A stretch of 64,000 bases of DNA from CAVVFX01 sp963747535 (GTDB lineage Bacteria; Acidobacteriota; Terriglobia; Bryobacterales; Bryobacteraceae). The translations under genes were made by a program, and so were the position numbers. The DNA lies in contig CAVVFX010000011.1 in the NCBI GenBank assembly GCA_963747535.1, positions 124,001-188,000 of the forward strand, read 5' to 3'. The notes beneath the pieces were generated by a model. It was given only the letters and a program-made list of their open reading frames with translations. It was not told the DNA's origin and ran no database searches. Shown here piece by piece: positions 50,709-59,339 of the stretch; within the stretch, counting starts at the first letter, position 1, and each line of letters opens with the position of its first letter.

Positions 50709-53525
50709 TCACGGGAGCGATGTTGCTCTCGAGGTCCCGTAATAGATTCCATTAAAGAGGAACTTGAAGGTGCCGTGAGGTTGCGCGCGGAACGTGACTT
50801 CGGGCCCCAACAGAAAGAGCTTCCCCTCCCCGATATTCGCTTCGGCAATGGCGATGCCGCCCTCCAGATATTGCTGGCCCCACGCCCAGCCGCTGCGCAG
50901 GGGTGCATTGCCGGAGAACCATGCCACCGGAAACACGCCCTTCGTGCCTGAGTCCGGCGACAGTTTGTATACGGGGTCATTGTCAAAAAAGACGTCCACT
51001 GTGCCGGTGAATCCGTATGCCAGGGGATTGCTACTGTCCACGGAGACGCGCAGGACAGAGCCGGGTACATAGAACTTGTCGCGCGGTAAGGCGTGCTCAG
51101 CCCCGTCGGAGCCTCGTTCCGTAAGGGCGTCATGCATTGGCAGGCCGAGCAAGCCGGCGAGACTGGTCGATCCGCCAACTGTGATCACATCTCCTCCCGC
51201 CTCGAGAAACTTTCGGATCTGCAGAATGGTTTTCTCAGGGCTAATGCGGCCGAGCATGGCCCGGTCTTCTTCAGGAATGCTGTCGGGGCGCGGCTGGGCG
51301 GTGGCTGTGCCGCGGCGCATGCCGACAGGCGCGCGGATGGTGCCGTCCATGAAGATCAGGGCATCGTAACGCCTGTTGAGATTGCCTTCGTCGAGAGTCT
51401 TCGGGAAGACCACTTCGAAGGGAAACTCGAAGTGCTCGAAGATATAGCGCACCCATCCCGATGGCATTGAGCCGCCGTATAGATCGACAAGTCCGATGCG
51501 TACCGGCCGGAGTTTCAACGCAACCCCGACAGGCGATTTGGCCACCGCGCGGGCGTCGACGCCGAGTTCTTTCGTACCGGCTTGCAGTACGGCGCGAGCA
51601 GTATCGCTCGCCGGGATCCAGACAGCACCGGTTTCGAGGTCCCGATCGCCGGCCTGAACCGGAGCCTTCAGCCAGTAAACATCGCAGCTTTGCTTCAACA
51701 AACGGTTCACCAGGATAAACGAATCGTTGACGCGATGGCTGAGCAGGTAGCCTGCGGGATTTGGCGGACCGGTGATGGATCCGGGCGGAGCGTGGACCTT
51801 GTCTCTCAGTCGCTCAAACGGACCGTCGAAGCCGTCAAGAATCCGATCGAACTGCACTCCCATCAGGTACGCGAGCGTGTAGCCGGTCGCGTCGTAAGGA
51901 GGCACGGGAGGGCCTCCCGGGTAGCGGAAATCATTGGGGTGATCCTGGGGTTCGAACATATCGAGGACATGCGGGCGGAAGGCTTGGGCGGTCTTGACGA
52001 TGTACGATCCCGCGGGATAGGTTTTGCCCGCCACGGTGAACCCGGATGTCGCGCGGTGGACGCCGATCCCGCAGTCGATCAGGATGTTGATGAACTTCGT
52101 CGCAGTAGGGAAATCGGGCTGGTCCGAGGAGAGGACGTAAGCGCGCGGGTCGCGCAACTCCGGTTTGTGGAGGACGGTCTGGTATAGCTCAGGCGAGATG
52201 CTGCGTGGGGTTTCGCCGTTAATGAAATTGTCGGAGCCGCCGGATTCGTCAGTTACTTCAGCGCTCGATTTGCTGGCCGCCGCCTTCAGCATTTCGATTC
52301 GTTTGGGCGTGGTGGTCCAGGAATCCATGCTGCCGCGATCAATGGAATTCCGGCCCATCCTGTAGATGTTGTAGAGGAGCGTTTCGCGATATTTCGATGC
52401 GTAGTCCATGACGGCCCGGTTCTCGGTCATCTCGTAATCGATGGATTGGCGATAGTGCCATTCCTGCGGAGCGACGGGAGCGGGCAGGTCGCCGGTGGGC
52501 AACTGACGTTCCGGAACGAGAGGGATCCGGGCGGGTGTTGGGCTGCCGATGATCTCAGTGAGCAAGCCGATCATGTTGTGGAAGTAAGTGGTGGTGCGCA
52601 GGCCGCCGTTGTACCAGGTGGAATAAGTGGAGACACTGCGCATGCCGGAGCCGTACTTCCCCTCGGCGAGGAGGCGGCTGTGCATCGCGGAGCCGAGCTG
52701 TTCAATCTGGGTGACGATGAGCGGATCGTAGTGGTAATTGAAAGGGTCGCGGAAAGGAGGGATGAAGACCACGCCGCCGCGCGGGCCGGTCTGGTGATGG
52801 TTGTACACGATCTGGGGAAACCACTCGCGATACAGAATGTGGTTCATATTGAGAGTTTCCGGGAGATTGGACATGTAAAAATCCCGATTGTCGTCATGGC
52901 CCGCATATTTTTCGTAAAGGCGCGGGAGACCGTTAAGCGAGCGGCGCTTCGGGTCCGGGTTGCGCATGTACCAATTGGCGACAAGCTCCTGTCCGTCGGG
53001 ATTGGCGTGGACGCAGAGAAGGATGACGTCGTTGAGGAAGCGCCGGGTTTCGGCGTCATTGCGGCTGAGCATCTGGTAGACCCACTCCATGAGTTGCTGG
53101 GAGCCGACGGTTTCGGTGGCGTGTAAGCCGCCGTCGATCCAGACCACGACTTTTCCTTCGGCCGCGAGTTTGCGCGCGTCGTCGTCGGAGAGCCCTTCGG
53201 CGAGGGCGAGGCGGCTGGAGATCCGGCGGTAATGATCGAGGTTCTGGAGATTCTCAGGTGACGAAATGATGGCCATGTACTGATGGCGTCCCTCGGCGGT
53301 GAGGCCGATGTCGACGAGCTTCATGCGGTTTGATTCGGCCGCGAGTTTCTTCCACCAGGACTCGAGTTGGACGTAGGTGGCCATCTGGTAATCGTCGCCG
53401 ACATTGAAGCCGAGGGCTTCGTGCGGAGTAGTGAGTTGGGACGACTGAGGAGAGGCAGTGAAGGCGATGACGGTAAGGGCCACGAGCAGCCCGGTTAAGA
53501 GACACAAAACTTTGAGTCTGGGCAT
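50709..53525 (-). CDS. Secreted M14-family zinc carboxypeptidase-like protein
   Basis: Protein of 938 residues: signal peptide (MPRLKVLCLLTGLLVALTVI), then the M14 domain with zinc ligands in DGGLHATETVGSQQ (His 135, Glu 138), the conserved NPDGQELV and the third-ligand region PQIVYNHHQTGPRG; acidic catalytic region near LLTEIIGSPTP. About 550 further residues form C-terminal domains (ITVGGSTSLAGLLGLP, FDNDPVYKL, GKLFLLGPEVTFRAQPHG) as in large acidobacterial M14 peptidases. It probably degrades extracellular peptides. Confidence 0.9.
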   Translation of the reverse strand: MPRLKVLCLLTGLLVALTVIAFTASPQSSQLTTPHEALGFNVGDDYQMATYVQLESWWKKLAAESNRMKLVDIGLTAEGRHQYMAIISSPENLQNLDHYRRISSRLALAEGLSDDDARKLAAEGKVVVWIDGGLHATETVGSQQLMEWVYQMLSRNDAETRRFLNDVILLCVHANPDGQELVANWYMRNPDPKRRSLNGLPRLYEKYAGHDDNRDFYMSNLPETLNMNHILYREWFPQIVYNHHQTGPRGGVVFIPPFRDPFNYHYDPLIVTQIEQLGSAMHSRLLAEGKYGSGMRSVSTYSTWYNGGLRTTTYFHNMIGLLTEIIGSPTPARIPLVPERQLPTGDLPAPVAPQEWHYRQSIDYEMTENRAVMDYASKYRETLLYNIYRMGRNSIDRGSMDSWTTTPKRIEMLKAAASKSSAEVTDESGGSDNFINGETPRSISPELYQTVLHKPELRDPRAYVLSSDQPDFPTATKFINILIDCGIGVHRATSGFTVAGKTYPAGSYIVKTAQAFRPHVLDMFEPQDHPNDFRYPGGPPVPPYDATGYTLAYLMGVQFDRILDGFDGPFERLRDKVHAPPGSITGPPNPAGYLLSHRVNDSFILVNRLLKQSCDVYWLKAPVQAGDRDLETGAVWIPASDTARAVLQAGTKELGVDARAVAKSPVGVALKLRPVRIGLVDLYGGSMPSGWVRYIFEHFEFPFEVVFPKTLDEGNLNRRYDALIFMDGTIRAPVGMRRGTATAQPRPDSIPEEDRAMLGRISPEKTILQIRKFLEAGGDVITVGGSTSLAGLLGLPMHDALTERGSDGAEHALPRDKFYVPGSVLRVSVDSSNPLAYGFTGTVDVFFDNDPVYKLSPDSGTKGVFPVAWFSGNAPLRSGWAWGQQYLEGGIAIAEANIGEGKLFLLGPEVTFRAQPHGTFKFLFNGIYYGTSRATSLP

Positions 53526-53652
53526 CGTTGTGCTTTCCTCAAGCGTAGCAGGAGCGGTGTGCCGGGCATAAAGCGGAAGATGGCGTCAGGAAAGTTGGCG
53601 GGGATAGTGGCGTAGGATAAACTAAAATAGAAGTATCCTTTTGCTTCGCAAT

Positions 53653-53726
53653 TCCCCGATCGTCTAACGGTAGGACAGCGGCCTTTGGAGCCGTGAATCG
53701 TGGTTCGAATCCATGTCGGGGAGCCA
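53653..53726 (+). tRNA. tRNA-Gln (UUG)
   Basis: Acceptor arms TCCCCGA / TCGGGGA (53653-53659, 53716-53722), discriminator G and encoded CCA; D-arm TCTAACGGTAGGA; anticodon stem GCGGC / GCCGT with loop CTTTGGA, anticodon TTG; T-arm with GGTTCGAATCC. A cloverleaf folds without mismatches beyond G-U. A tyrosine integrase begins 50 bases downstream, so the 3' end is a likely attachment site. Confidence 0.95.
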
Positions 53727-53775
53727 AAAATTTTAGAATCAATCTGTTGCGAGCGCTTTTTGACAGGCTGTACCG

Positions 53776-54969
53776 ATGATCGGTACAATTTGGTCTATGA
53801 AGGCTCATCGCGGGCTGGTTCTTTATAAGCGTCACAACTCCACCTGCGTCGTGAATCGTAGCAAGATTCCTTCGGCAAAGCGTCGTTTCTGGATGGACTG
53901 TGATTGCCAGATTTGGATCGTCGGAAGGATGCCGACCGGCGAAATCGTGCCTAGGCAGCCCACCGGTTGTACGGACATCAAAAAGGCCGAAGCAGTCCGC
54001 GCCGCGCACATCGCGCATTTTGCGAAAGCGACGAAGGCGGATGCCGTTCATGGACGGACGATAGCAGAATGCGCCGAGAAGTACCTTGCGTCGCGGCGTC
54101 ATGAACTCGGAGACAACACCATCGGGCAACACAAGCTTGTGCTCGACCGGCTGATGAAATTCTGCGAGGCCAATAACGCATTCTACATGCGGGATCTCAG
54201 CGTGGACCTCTTGGAGACATTCAAGACCGACGGATTTCCTGAAGAAATGGCGGATACGTCGAAGGCGACTGCTGTCGCAAAGCTCCGGTGCTTTTTGCGG
54301 GCTGCGTACCGCCGCGACTGGATCAACGAATCACTCGTGGATAAAGTGACCTCGTACAGGGCCGTATACGAACAGAAAGAACCCTACTCCGATGAGGAAG
54401 TAAAGAAGATCCTAGACGGCGCGCTGGAACTGAATGGCGGGACCCACGCGTACGCCAAACACCCGAAATCTTTTCGGCTATTGCTTGAACTGATGCTCGA
54501 GACTGGAATGCGCGTGGGCGATGCGATCCGGTATGATCCGATCCTGGCGGTCAAGGGCGAACATCTTTGGATCTACACTTTCGTACCGCAGAAGAGGAAA
54601 AAGATTGAGCAGCCAAAGCCGCTCGAAACATATTTGAGCGCTCGCCTCAAAGCCGCGATCGATCAGTGTGATTGGCTCTCGCCGACGAGGCCGTTTCTTT
54701 ACGGCGCATTCAAGAACAGTTCCTACCTGGCGAACGAGGTCTACTACCGAATGCAAACTATCGGGGAAAGGTGCGGGGTTGAAGACTGCCGGCCACATCG
54801 TCTTCGGGATACATTTGCCGTTCGGATGCTTTTGAAAGGTATCCCGCTCGAGGACGTTTCGCGGCTACTCGGCCATTCCAGCGTGAAGGTTACCGAGACT
54901 TATTACGCGAAGTGGGTGGCGTCGCGGAAACGGCGACTGGAACGATTGGTTGCCGAGTCTTTTTCGTGA
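53776..54969 (+). CDS. Tyrosine recombinase / integrase
   Basis: Protein of 397 residues (a start at Met 8, position 53797, is also possible). N-terminal SAM-like DNA-binding domain (TIAECAEKYLASRR) and catalytic domain with Arg 246 in ETGMRVGDAIR, a Lys-rich beta hairpin (FVPQKRKK), HRLRDTF (His 341, Arg 344), LLGHSSVKVTETYY (His 367, Tyr 376/377). All catalytic residues are present. Placement directly after a tRNA-Gln gene in the same direction indicates a genomic-island integrase. Confidence 0.92.
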   Translation: MIGTIWSMKAHRGLVLYKRHNSTCVVNRSKIPSAKRRFWMDCDCQIWIVGRMPTGEIVPRQPTGCTDIKKAEAVRAAHIAHFAKATKADAVHGRTIAECAEKYLASRRHELGDNTIGQHKLVLDRLMKFCEANNAFYMRDLSVDLLETFKTDGFPEEMADTSKATAVAKLRCFLRAAYRRDWINESLVDKVTSYRAVYEQKEPYSDEEVKKILDGALELNGGTHAYAKHPKSFRLLLELMLETGMRVGDAIRYDPILAVKGEHLWIYTFVPQKRKKIEQPKPLETYLSARLKAAIDQCDWLSPTRPFLYGAFKNSSYLANEVYYRMQTIGERCGVEDCRPHRLRDTFAVRMLLKGIPLEDVSRLLGHSSVKVTETYYAKWVASRKRRLERLVAESFS

Positions 54970-55044
54970 ACACATACGCTGACCGCCCGCTATTCCCGTG
55001 CTTAGGAACTTGGCCCCAGATGGCATGAAGAAAATGTCTTTCGG

Positions 55045-55389
55045 CTATCGCCCTTCACTTGAAGCGTTCATTGTTCGCAGCCCTCGAACAGGTCTCAGGC
55101 TCACGAAGGTCTGTCTTTTTCCCGATTGGGCAAGATCACCGAGGCGGATCATGCGAAGAGGCCGGCCTTCGGGAAACGTTGCCTGGTTGCCGAGCCTCTC
55201 GTGAACGCGGAGTGCCACGCTCTCCGGAATTGAAAGCGTCGCATACTTGCGCTTGTGGGTGACACCGTTGGCGACCCGAATCACGCCAGCCTCGTCAGCA
55301 AATATTCTTGTGACGGTCTTCGGCGACAATCCCCAGAGTCTAGCCAGTTCTTTCACTCGGTAATGTTTCTCAAACGCGAAGCTTCCCAT
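55045..55389 (-). CDS. Excisionase-like helix-turn-helix protein
   Basis: Protein of 114 residues from the ATG at 55389, with GAGGAG upstream. HYRVKELARLWGLSPKTVTR is a MerR/excisionase-type HTH, followed by VIRVANGVTHKRKYATLSIP. Such proteins occur beside integrases in islands, acting as directionality factors or local regulators. It faces the integrase gene. Confidence 0.7.
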   Translation of the reverse strand: MGSFAFEKHYRVKELARLWGLSPKTVTRIFADEAGVIRVANGVTHKRKYATLSIPESVALRVHERLGNQATFPEGRPLRMIRLGDLAQSGKRQTFVSLRPVRGLRTMNASSEGR

Positions 55390-55540
55390 TTCGACTCCTC
55401 TTCGCCCAAAATCGTGGTACAGCATCTCCCTCTATTCAGTACGCCGCATGAAACGGTACTCGTGACGGTCAAAGTGATATTTCAGCAGCGGCCAGCATTC
55501 CAATTTGATTTCTCCCTCCGGTACAGGCGTTAGATAACTG

Positions 55541-55589
55541 CATTGGTGGCCCTCTAAGAACAAGGGAGTGAGCATGAGCTTTCCGAACA
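55541..55589 (-). repeat. Repeated leader, copy B
   Basis: Reads TGTTCGGAA-N14-CCCTTGTTC, then TTAGAGGGCCACCAATG. Same length and layout as the copy at 56565-56613 and close to 56223-56270. The ATG opens only a 24-codon frame here. Confidence 0.7.
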
Positions 55590-55721
55590 GACCCTTCAAG
55601 ATTTTCTTGCAGGTCACCGGGCAAGTTGTATCCGGTTCGAACCCGAGTTCCACGAAATGCTACATGCGTTGCACGGGCACGGGCCGCTCTGATTCAACTT
55701 TCGCGTGCTTCTCCCTCACGT

Positions 55722-56225
55722 TCAGATCAAATTTTGTCCGGTGGGATCACCATCGTTGTGAATCTTTCGGATATCAAACCGGGGCTTGTTCAGGGCTTCC
55801 CGCGCGATGGCCATCGGATCGTGCGCTAGAGATGCTTGTGCCGGTGATTCTGGGGTGGTTCGCAGCGACACAACGGCCGGCGACAGCGCAGCGAAAACCG
55901 GAACCTTAGGTGGATTTGGTTTATTGAAGATCGGCTGGGCGGGCGCGGTGGCTTCTGCTGCTCGCCGCCCACCCTCTTTTCTGCGACAGCGGCGAACATA
56001 CGACCGAAGGCTGCCGGCAGTGACGATGACGCCCCCTTCCTCTTCCAACCACAGCCTAATGCTCTTGATGGTTTGCCCGTCCGCGAGCGCTGCCTTGATT
56101 TCGGGCCAAAGCGCCCAAATCTGGCCACCCTTGGTTTCGGGCTTTTCCTCACGCCGTGTCGCGAGGCGGCGGCGTACGTCGGTCATCCAGTTCTCAGATT
56201 TGTTTTCGTAGTTGCGTCGGCTCAT
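55722..56225 (-). CDS. TraK-like DNA-binding protein (mobilisation)
   Basis: Protein of 167 residues from the ATG at 56225 with GGAGG upstream. The segment IWALWPEIKAALADGQTIKS, IRLWLEEEGG and AGSLRSYVRRCRRKEG matches the layout of conjugative TraK (oriT-binding) proteins: (E/D)IxxAL-DGxxxKxIxxxLxEEGxxxxxxxxLRxYVxR. The rest (A/P-rich linker, then DPMAIAREALNKPRFDI) is weakly conserved. In IncP plasmids TraK wraps oriT DNA. Direct repeats in the upstream region may be its binding sites. Confidence 0.6.
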   Translation of the reverse strand: MSRRNYENKSENWMTDVRRRLATRREEKPETKGGQIWALWPEIKAALADGQTIKSIRLWLEEEGGVIVTAGSLRSYVRRCRRKEGGRRAAEATAPAQPIFNKPNPPKVPVFAALSPAVVSLRTTPESPAQASLAHDPMAIAREALNKPRFDIRKIHNDGDPTGQNLI

Positions 56226-56270
56226 AACCGGCCTCCATTGATAAGGGAGTGAGCGTGACAGTTCCGAACA
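56223..56270 (-). repeat. Repeated leader, copy C, before the TraK-like gene
   Basis: TGTTCGGAA-N14-CCCTTATCAATGGAGG, ending at the TraK-like ATG. One base shorter than copies A and B and containing the ribosome site GGAGG. Confidence 0.7.
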
Positions 56271-56361
56271 CTTTGAGACAAGAAAACTGTGGAGCGTGAC
56301 ATTCAGCAACAGATCGCGACGATCTGCGCCCGAGCCGTGACGAATCGTGACAAAGCGTGAC
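56254..56361. repeat. CGTGAC iteron-like direct repeats
   Basis: CGTGAC occurs at 56254, 56295, 56336, 56346 and 56356: spacings 41, 41, 10 and 10 bases, close to whole helical turns. A dyad AGATCG-CGA-CGATCT (56311-56325) lies inside. Located upstream of the TraK-like gene; suits an oriT/oriV or autoregulatory site. Confidence 0.65.
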
Positions 56362-56564
56362 GTTCGGCATCAGCGATAGACAACCCGCATCGCCCTCGCG
56401 GAGGGCGGGGTCAGCCCCAAAACACCGGTAGTGGAACATAAGGGGTTGCCGGGCGTGTTGTGCGCTTTCGGTCTCCTTGTTCTTAATTTTCATGGATTTA
56501 CTTCGCCGGACGCTCTGTCGAGATGCCCGGCGATTGCCGGGCGCACCTATTTTTTCCTCCGGAG

Positions 56565-56613
56565 TGTTCGGAATTCCCATCCTGGCGCCCTTGTTTATTG
56601 GAGGGTACCAATG
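56565..56613 (+). repeat. Repeated leader, copy A, before the SRPBCC remnant
   Basis: TGTTCGGAA-N14-CCCTTGTTT, then ATTGGAGGGTACCAATG, including the ribosome site GGAGG. Same 49-base layout as copy B but on the opposite strand. Confidence 0.7.
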
Positions 56614-56655
56614 TCGAGAACCATTAAGCAGACCGTCCAGCTGAATGCCGAGTGA
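56611..56655 (+). pseudogene. N-terminal remnant of an SRPBCC (AHSA1-like) protein
   Basis: ATG with GGAGGG upstream encodes MSRTIKQTVQLNAE, then a stop. Proteins of the activator-of-Hsp90/START type in this phylum begin M-S-(R/K)-T-I-x-Q-T-V-x-L-x-A. The rest of the domain (over 100 residues) is missing, so the gene was cut after 14 codons. Confidence 0.5.
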
Positions 56656-56879
56656 AGGACAATTTCATAACTTCCGGCGATGTTTCCGGAATGTTTCAAG
56701 CGAGCAAACCAGCCGAGCGCCGGTTTCGGAATGTCGCAGTTGCTCACCAGTTCTTTTCGATAGGCCATTCAAACATCGGTCTGTTAACCAAACGGTCCGC
56801 AGTCCGAAAACTGTTTGCCGAGGCAGATATTTCCGACTTCGAGCTCGAAGGCCTTTTGGTTTACGCCGGAGACGCATGA
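56652..56879 (+). CDS. Small hypothetical ORF
   Basis: GTG start overlapping the stop of the SRPBCC remnant (GTGA), 75 codons. It contains ITSGDVSGMFQASKPAERRF and ADISDFELEGLLVYAGDA. Composition is plausible but no family is recognised; it might be the scar of a deletion. Confidence 0.25.
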   Translation: MKDNFITSGDVSGMFQASKPAERRFRNVAVAHQFFSIGHSNIGLLTKRSAVRKLFAEADISDFELEGLLVYAGDA

Positions 56880-57189
56880 ACATGCCGGAAATGGCCGATA
56901 TTGGAGGCTTTTGGGGTCTCGCGCGTTTGCCAGGGCGTCCGGAGCGGTGGGCTGTAATGCATCGCCAGCCGCCCTTTGGACCGAGCGTCTCTCACATTCT
57001 CATGGAAACCATGCGCGTTTGGTTAACAGCCTGAACTCACCGCGTTTGGTGAACAGCCTACGGGGAGCACGATAGCGCCTGCGTACTTATCCTCGCCGCG
57101 GGCTTGCGGCCCCCGCGCCGAGGTTGAGCCGCGCGGCGGTGATTGTGGCGACGGGTGGTCGGTATTCGCGATGCCGCGCAGGTAAATTC
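56880..57189. other. Non-coding stretch within the island
   Basis: No credible gene. A short direct repeat occurs at about 57013-57060 (GCGTTTGGTTAACAGCCT and then GCGTTTGGTGAACAGCCT), and a GC-rich imperfect dyad (CCTCGCCGCGGGC / GGCCCCCGCGCCGAGG) at about 57090-57124. Confidence 0.5.
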
Positions 57190-57468
57190 ATGCAAATTCC
57201 AGGCGTACAAGGTTTCATGTATCCCAATGAGGCGGAGCTGCAGTGGAGCGTCCTCATTGTCCTGTATCCGTTCATCACAGGGCTGGTCGCCGGAGCGTTC
57301 ATCCTGGCCTCGCTGGAACGCGTGTTCCGCGTGGAGGAGGTCAAACCCACTTACCGGCTGGCGCTCCTCACCGCGCTCGCATTTCTGCTCGTGGCGCCCC
57401 TGCCGCTGCAATTGCACCTGGGCCATCCCGAGCGTTCCTATGAGATGTATCTGACGCCTCACACTGAT
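57190..57468 (+). pseudogene. N-terminal fragment of an NrfD/PsrC-like membrane protein
   Basis: ATG at 57190 reads MQIPGVQGFMYPNEAELQWS, then VLIVLYPFITGLVAGAFIL, a cytoplasmic loop FRVEEVKPTYR and LALLTALAFLLVAPLPLQLH, LGHPERSYEMYLTPHT. This matches the first two helices and the quinone-side Glu of NrfD (polysulfide reductase membrane subunit). After about 93 codons the homology stops where a minus-strand J-domain fragment begins, so the gene is cut. Confidence 0.75.
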
Positions 57469-57696
57469 TGCGTCGTCGCGGAGCTTGTCTTCGCCCATGA
57501 CAATACCGGTCTCATCGAAGATGTTCTTGGGATTGGGATCAGATAGAATTCGGTTGGCCTGTTGGATTGCGAAGAAGTCTCCGACCGGTTGCGGATTATC
57601 CGGATGAGCCTGGGCGGCCTTCTTGCGGTAGGCCTTTCTGATCTTCTCCGGCGTGGCGGTTTTCTTGTCGAGTCCGAGGGTTTCGTATGGATTCAA
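57469..57696 (-). pseudogene. J-domain (DnaJ-like) protein fragment
   Basis: TTG start at 57696 with AGGGAGA upstream; reads LNPYETLGLDKKTATPEKIR, KAYRKKAAQAHPDNPQPVGD with the HPD motif, then FFAIQQANRILSDPNPKNIF. J-domain helices I-III are complete, but the following frame is antisense NrfD sequence, so the native C-terminus is lost. It follows DUF3489 on the same strand, as island cargo. Confidence 0.72.
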
Positions 57697-57820
57697 ACTA
57701 AAAATCTCCCTTCCTGCGCGCGAATAGGTGGTGCTGGTATCGCTGTATGTTCCGTTGCGCCACGCCGCCCTGGGCTTGATAGCCGAAGGCGGCGCTTTCG
57801 AGCGAGACCCAGAGGATGGG

Positions 57821-58321
57821 CTACCCTGCAATGCGGTAGGTGCGGTCGCCGTCGGCATTCTTGGAGGACTCGATGTTTTCACCGCCCTTGCTGCCGAGAA
57901 TGCTGACGAAGCCACGAACAGTGTGCTTTTGCCAGCCAGTTGCGGCCGTGATTTCGGGAAGTGTAGCGCCCTTGGCCCGCTTCATCAATGCGATCACTTC
58001 CGCCTTCTTGTTAACGCGCTCGCCTGTAGCGTTGGCGGTCGGTTCGTCCTTTGGTCGAACTCCACTGCCCTTCTTCGCTGGGGCCGTCTTTTTGGGGGCC
58101 TTGGAGCGCGCCAGCTTGGGGCGGCGGGTATTGCCGGTAGTTTTCGGCTCGTTAAGCGGGGTGGCATCCTGGGCGCGATCTTTAATACCGTTTTTACCCC
58201 TGGGCGCTCCCTTCTTGAGGCTGGCGTTCTTGTTCGAGGGGCCCTTCTCCGTCGCGACTGTCGCGCCCTGTTCCGCGTTAACGCCGGCTTCGTTCGTGGT
58301 GGTCTTTTCTGAATTTGTCAT
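57821..58321 (-). CDS. DUF3489-domain protein
   Basis: Protein of 166 residues. The first 100 are a low-complexity Lys/Ala/Pro/Thr-rich tail (RSKAPKKTAPAKKGSGVRP), the rest the DUF3489 winged-helix-like domain: KKAEVIALMKRAKGATLPEI, TAATGWQKHTVRGF, DGDRTYRIAG. DUF3489 proteins travel with serine recombinases and DUF2924 genes in phage-like islands. Start overlaps an upstream small gene by four bases. Confidence 0.85.
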   Translation of the reverse strand: MTNSEKTTTNEAGVNAEQGATVATEKGPSNKNASLKKGAPRGKNGIKDRAQDATPLNEPKTTGNTRRPKLARSKAPKKTAPAKKGSGVRPKDEPTANATGERVNKKAEVIALMKRAKGATLPEITAATGWQKHTVRGFVSILGSKGGENIESSKNADGDRTYRIAG

Positions 58322-58503
58322 TTGGCTTGATCCTTTGTAGTGAAGTGTTTTGGGCCGATGGGCGCAGACACATTCATCACTCGAATACCGGAAAACAGCA
58401 AGCGAAATCTTGCCGGGCAGTGCGGCCGACGCGAGTTACAAACGATGATCGGAAACGCCCGCGGGTCTTGTAATCGCCCGTGGTCGTCCGCAGTATTGCG
58501 CAT
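58318..58503 (-). CDS. Small hypothetical protein coupled to DUF3489
   Basis: ATG at 58503, 61 codons; its stop overlaps the DUF3489 start (ATGA). The frame is open upstream to the stop of the ParB-like gene (58621) and reads GKTLSDIQTRIRLGSGETKI, EWRVEE before the ATG, so a longer protein from a non-ATG start is possible. It occupies the place where DUF2924 is usually found, but no DUF2924 motif is seen. Confidence 0.4.
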   Translation of the reverse strand: MRNTADDHGRLQDPRAFPIIVCNSRRPHCPARFRLLFSGIRVMNVSAPIGPKHFTTKDQAK

Positions 58504-58620
58504 TTCCTCAACACGCCACTCGATCTTGGTTTCGCCCGATCCGAGTCGAATTCTTGTCTGAATATCCGAAAGAGTTTTCCCTTTGGCTTGATGCGCGGCC
58601 TCAGCCGTGTCCGTCGCGTC

Positions 58621-59043
58621 TCATTCATGCTCCATACCGCCGTCCTGCCGTCGAGTGATTCTCTGAAACATGCGCCGCTGCTCGTTCCAGTCGATGATCC
58701 CAGTGATCGACCGCAGGTTCCTCTCGTTGAGCCCTCGTGTGTGTGACAAAAACAGAATCTGTTCCTGTATGTCGGGGGCGAGCAACCGCAGTTTCATGAT
58801 CTGGGTGATGCGGGCTCGCGTGATCCGACCAAGTCGCGCCTGTTCCGCATAGTCGCGAATCGTGTCATTGCGTAATAGCCCCTCAAACCGGATGGCGAGC
58901 GCCATGAGCCGTGCGATGCGGGAAACCGGATGGTCAGCAATATCTGGCAACGGCTGTTTCGGCGCAGCATCCCGATTCTTTCGCCGCTCGCTTCTACCAG
59001 CTGAGACATCCAGTGTATAGGTGACCTCCTGATGGTTACTCAT
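58621..59043 (-). CDS. ParB/KorB-like HTH protein of the recombinase operon
   Basis: Protein of 140 residues: DHPVSRIARLMALAIRFEGL, LRNDTIRDYAEQARLGRITR, ARITQIMKLRLLAPDIQEQI, LFLSHTRGLNERNL. The central part resembles the HTH of ParB/KorB-type proteins (xRxxITxIMxLxxLxPxIQ). Genes like this follow large serine recombinases in mobile elements. Its ATG overlaps the recombinase stop (ATGA at 59040-59043). Confidence 0.7.
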   Translation of the reverse strand: MSNHQEVTYTLDVSAGRSERRKNRDAAPKQPLPDIADHPVSRIARLMALAIRFEGLLRNDTIRDYAEQARLGRITRARITQIMKLRLLAPDIQEQILFLSHTRGLNERNLRSITGIIDWNEQRRMFQRITRRQDGGMEHE

Positions 59044-59339
59044 GCCCGTATCTCCTGACTCACCGCAGTGATCTGGTCGGCATGGAACCTGATCGTGATT
59101 TGCCGGGTGACGCCGTTGTAGCCGATCCGCCCGACGCTGGACTGCAGGGCTTCCACCTGCCGCTTACGGTCCATTCGTTCCCACTCGTGCAAATCACAGA
59201 TCCCATGGCCGCTTCCCGTATCCTCTCCAAGACCGATTCCTCAATAGCCCCCGCCGGTAACGACTTGCCCGGACACACAGCCCAGCCTTTGCGCTGAGCA
59301 TTTAAGCACACATAATAGGGATACTTTACCGGTGCCAAC
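59040..59339 (-). pseudogene. Serine recombinase C-terminal part, frameshifted and truncated
   Basis: From the junction at 59339 the minus strand reads YPYYVCLNAQRKGWAVCPGK, SLPAGAIEESVLERIREA, the zinc-ribbon region of large serine recombinases. Near 59190 the frame changes; the other frame continues LHEWERMDRKRQVEALQSSV, GRIGYNGVTRQITIRFH and ends EIRA at a stop overlapping the ParB-like gene. The catalytic domain is absent on this side. Confidence 0.8.
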
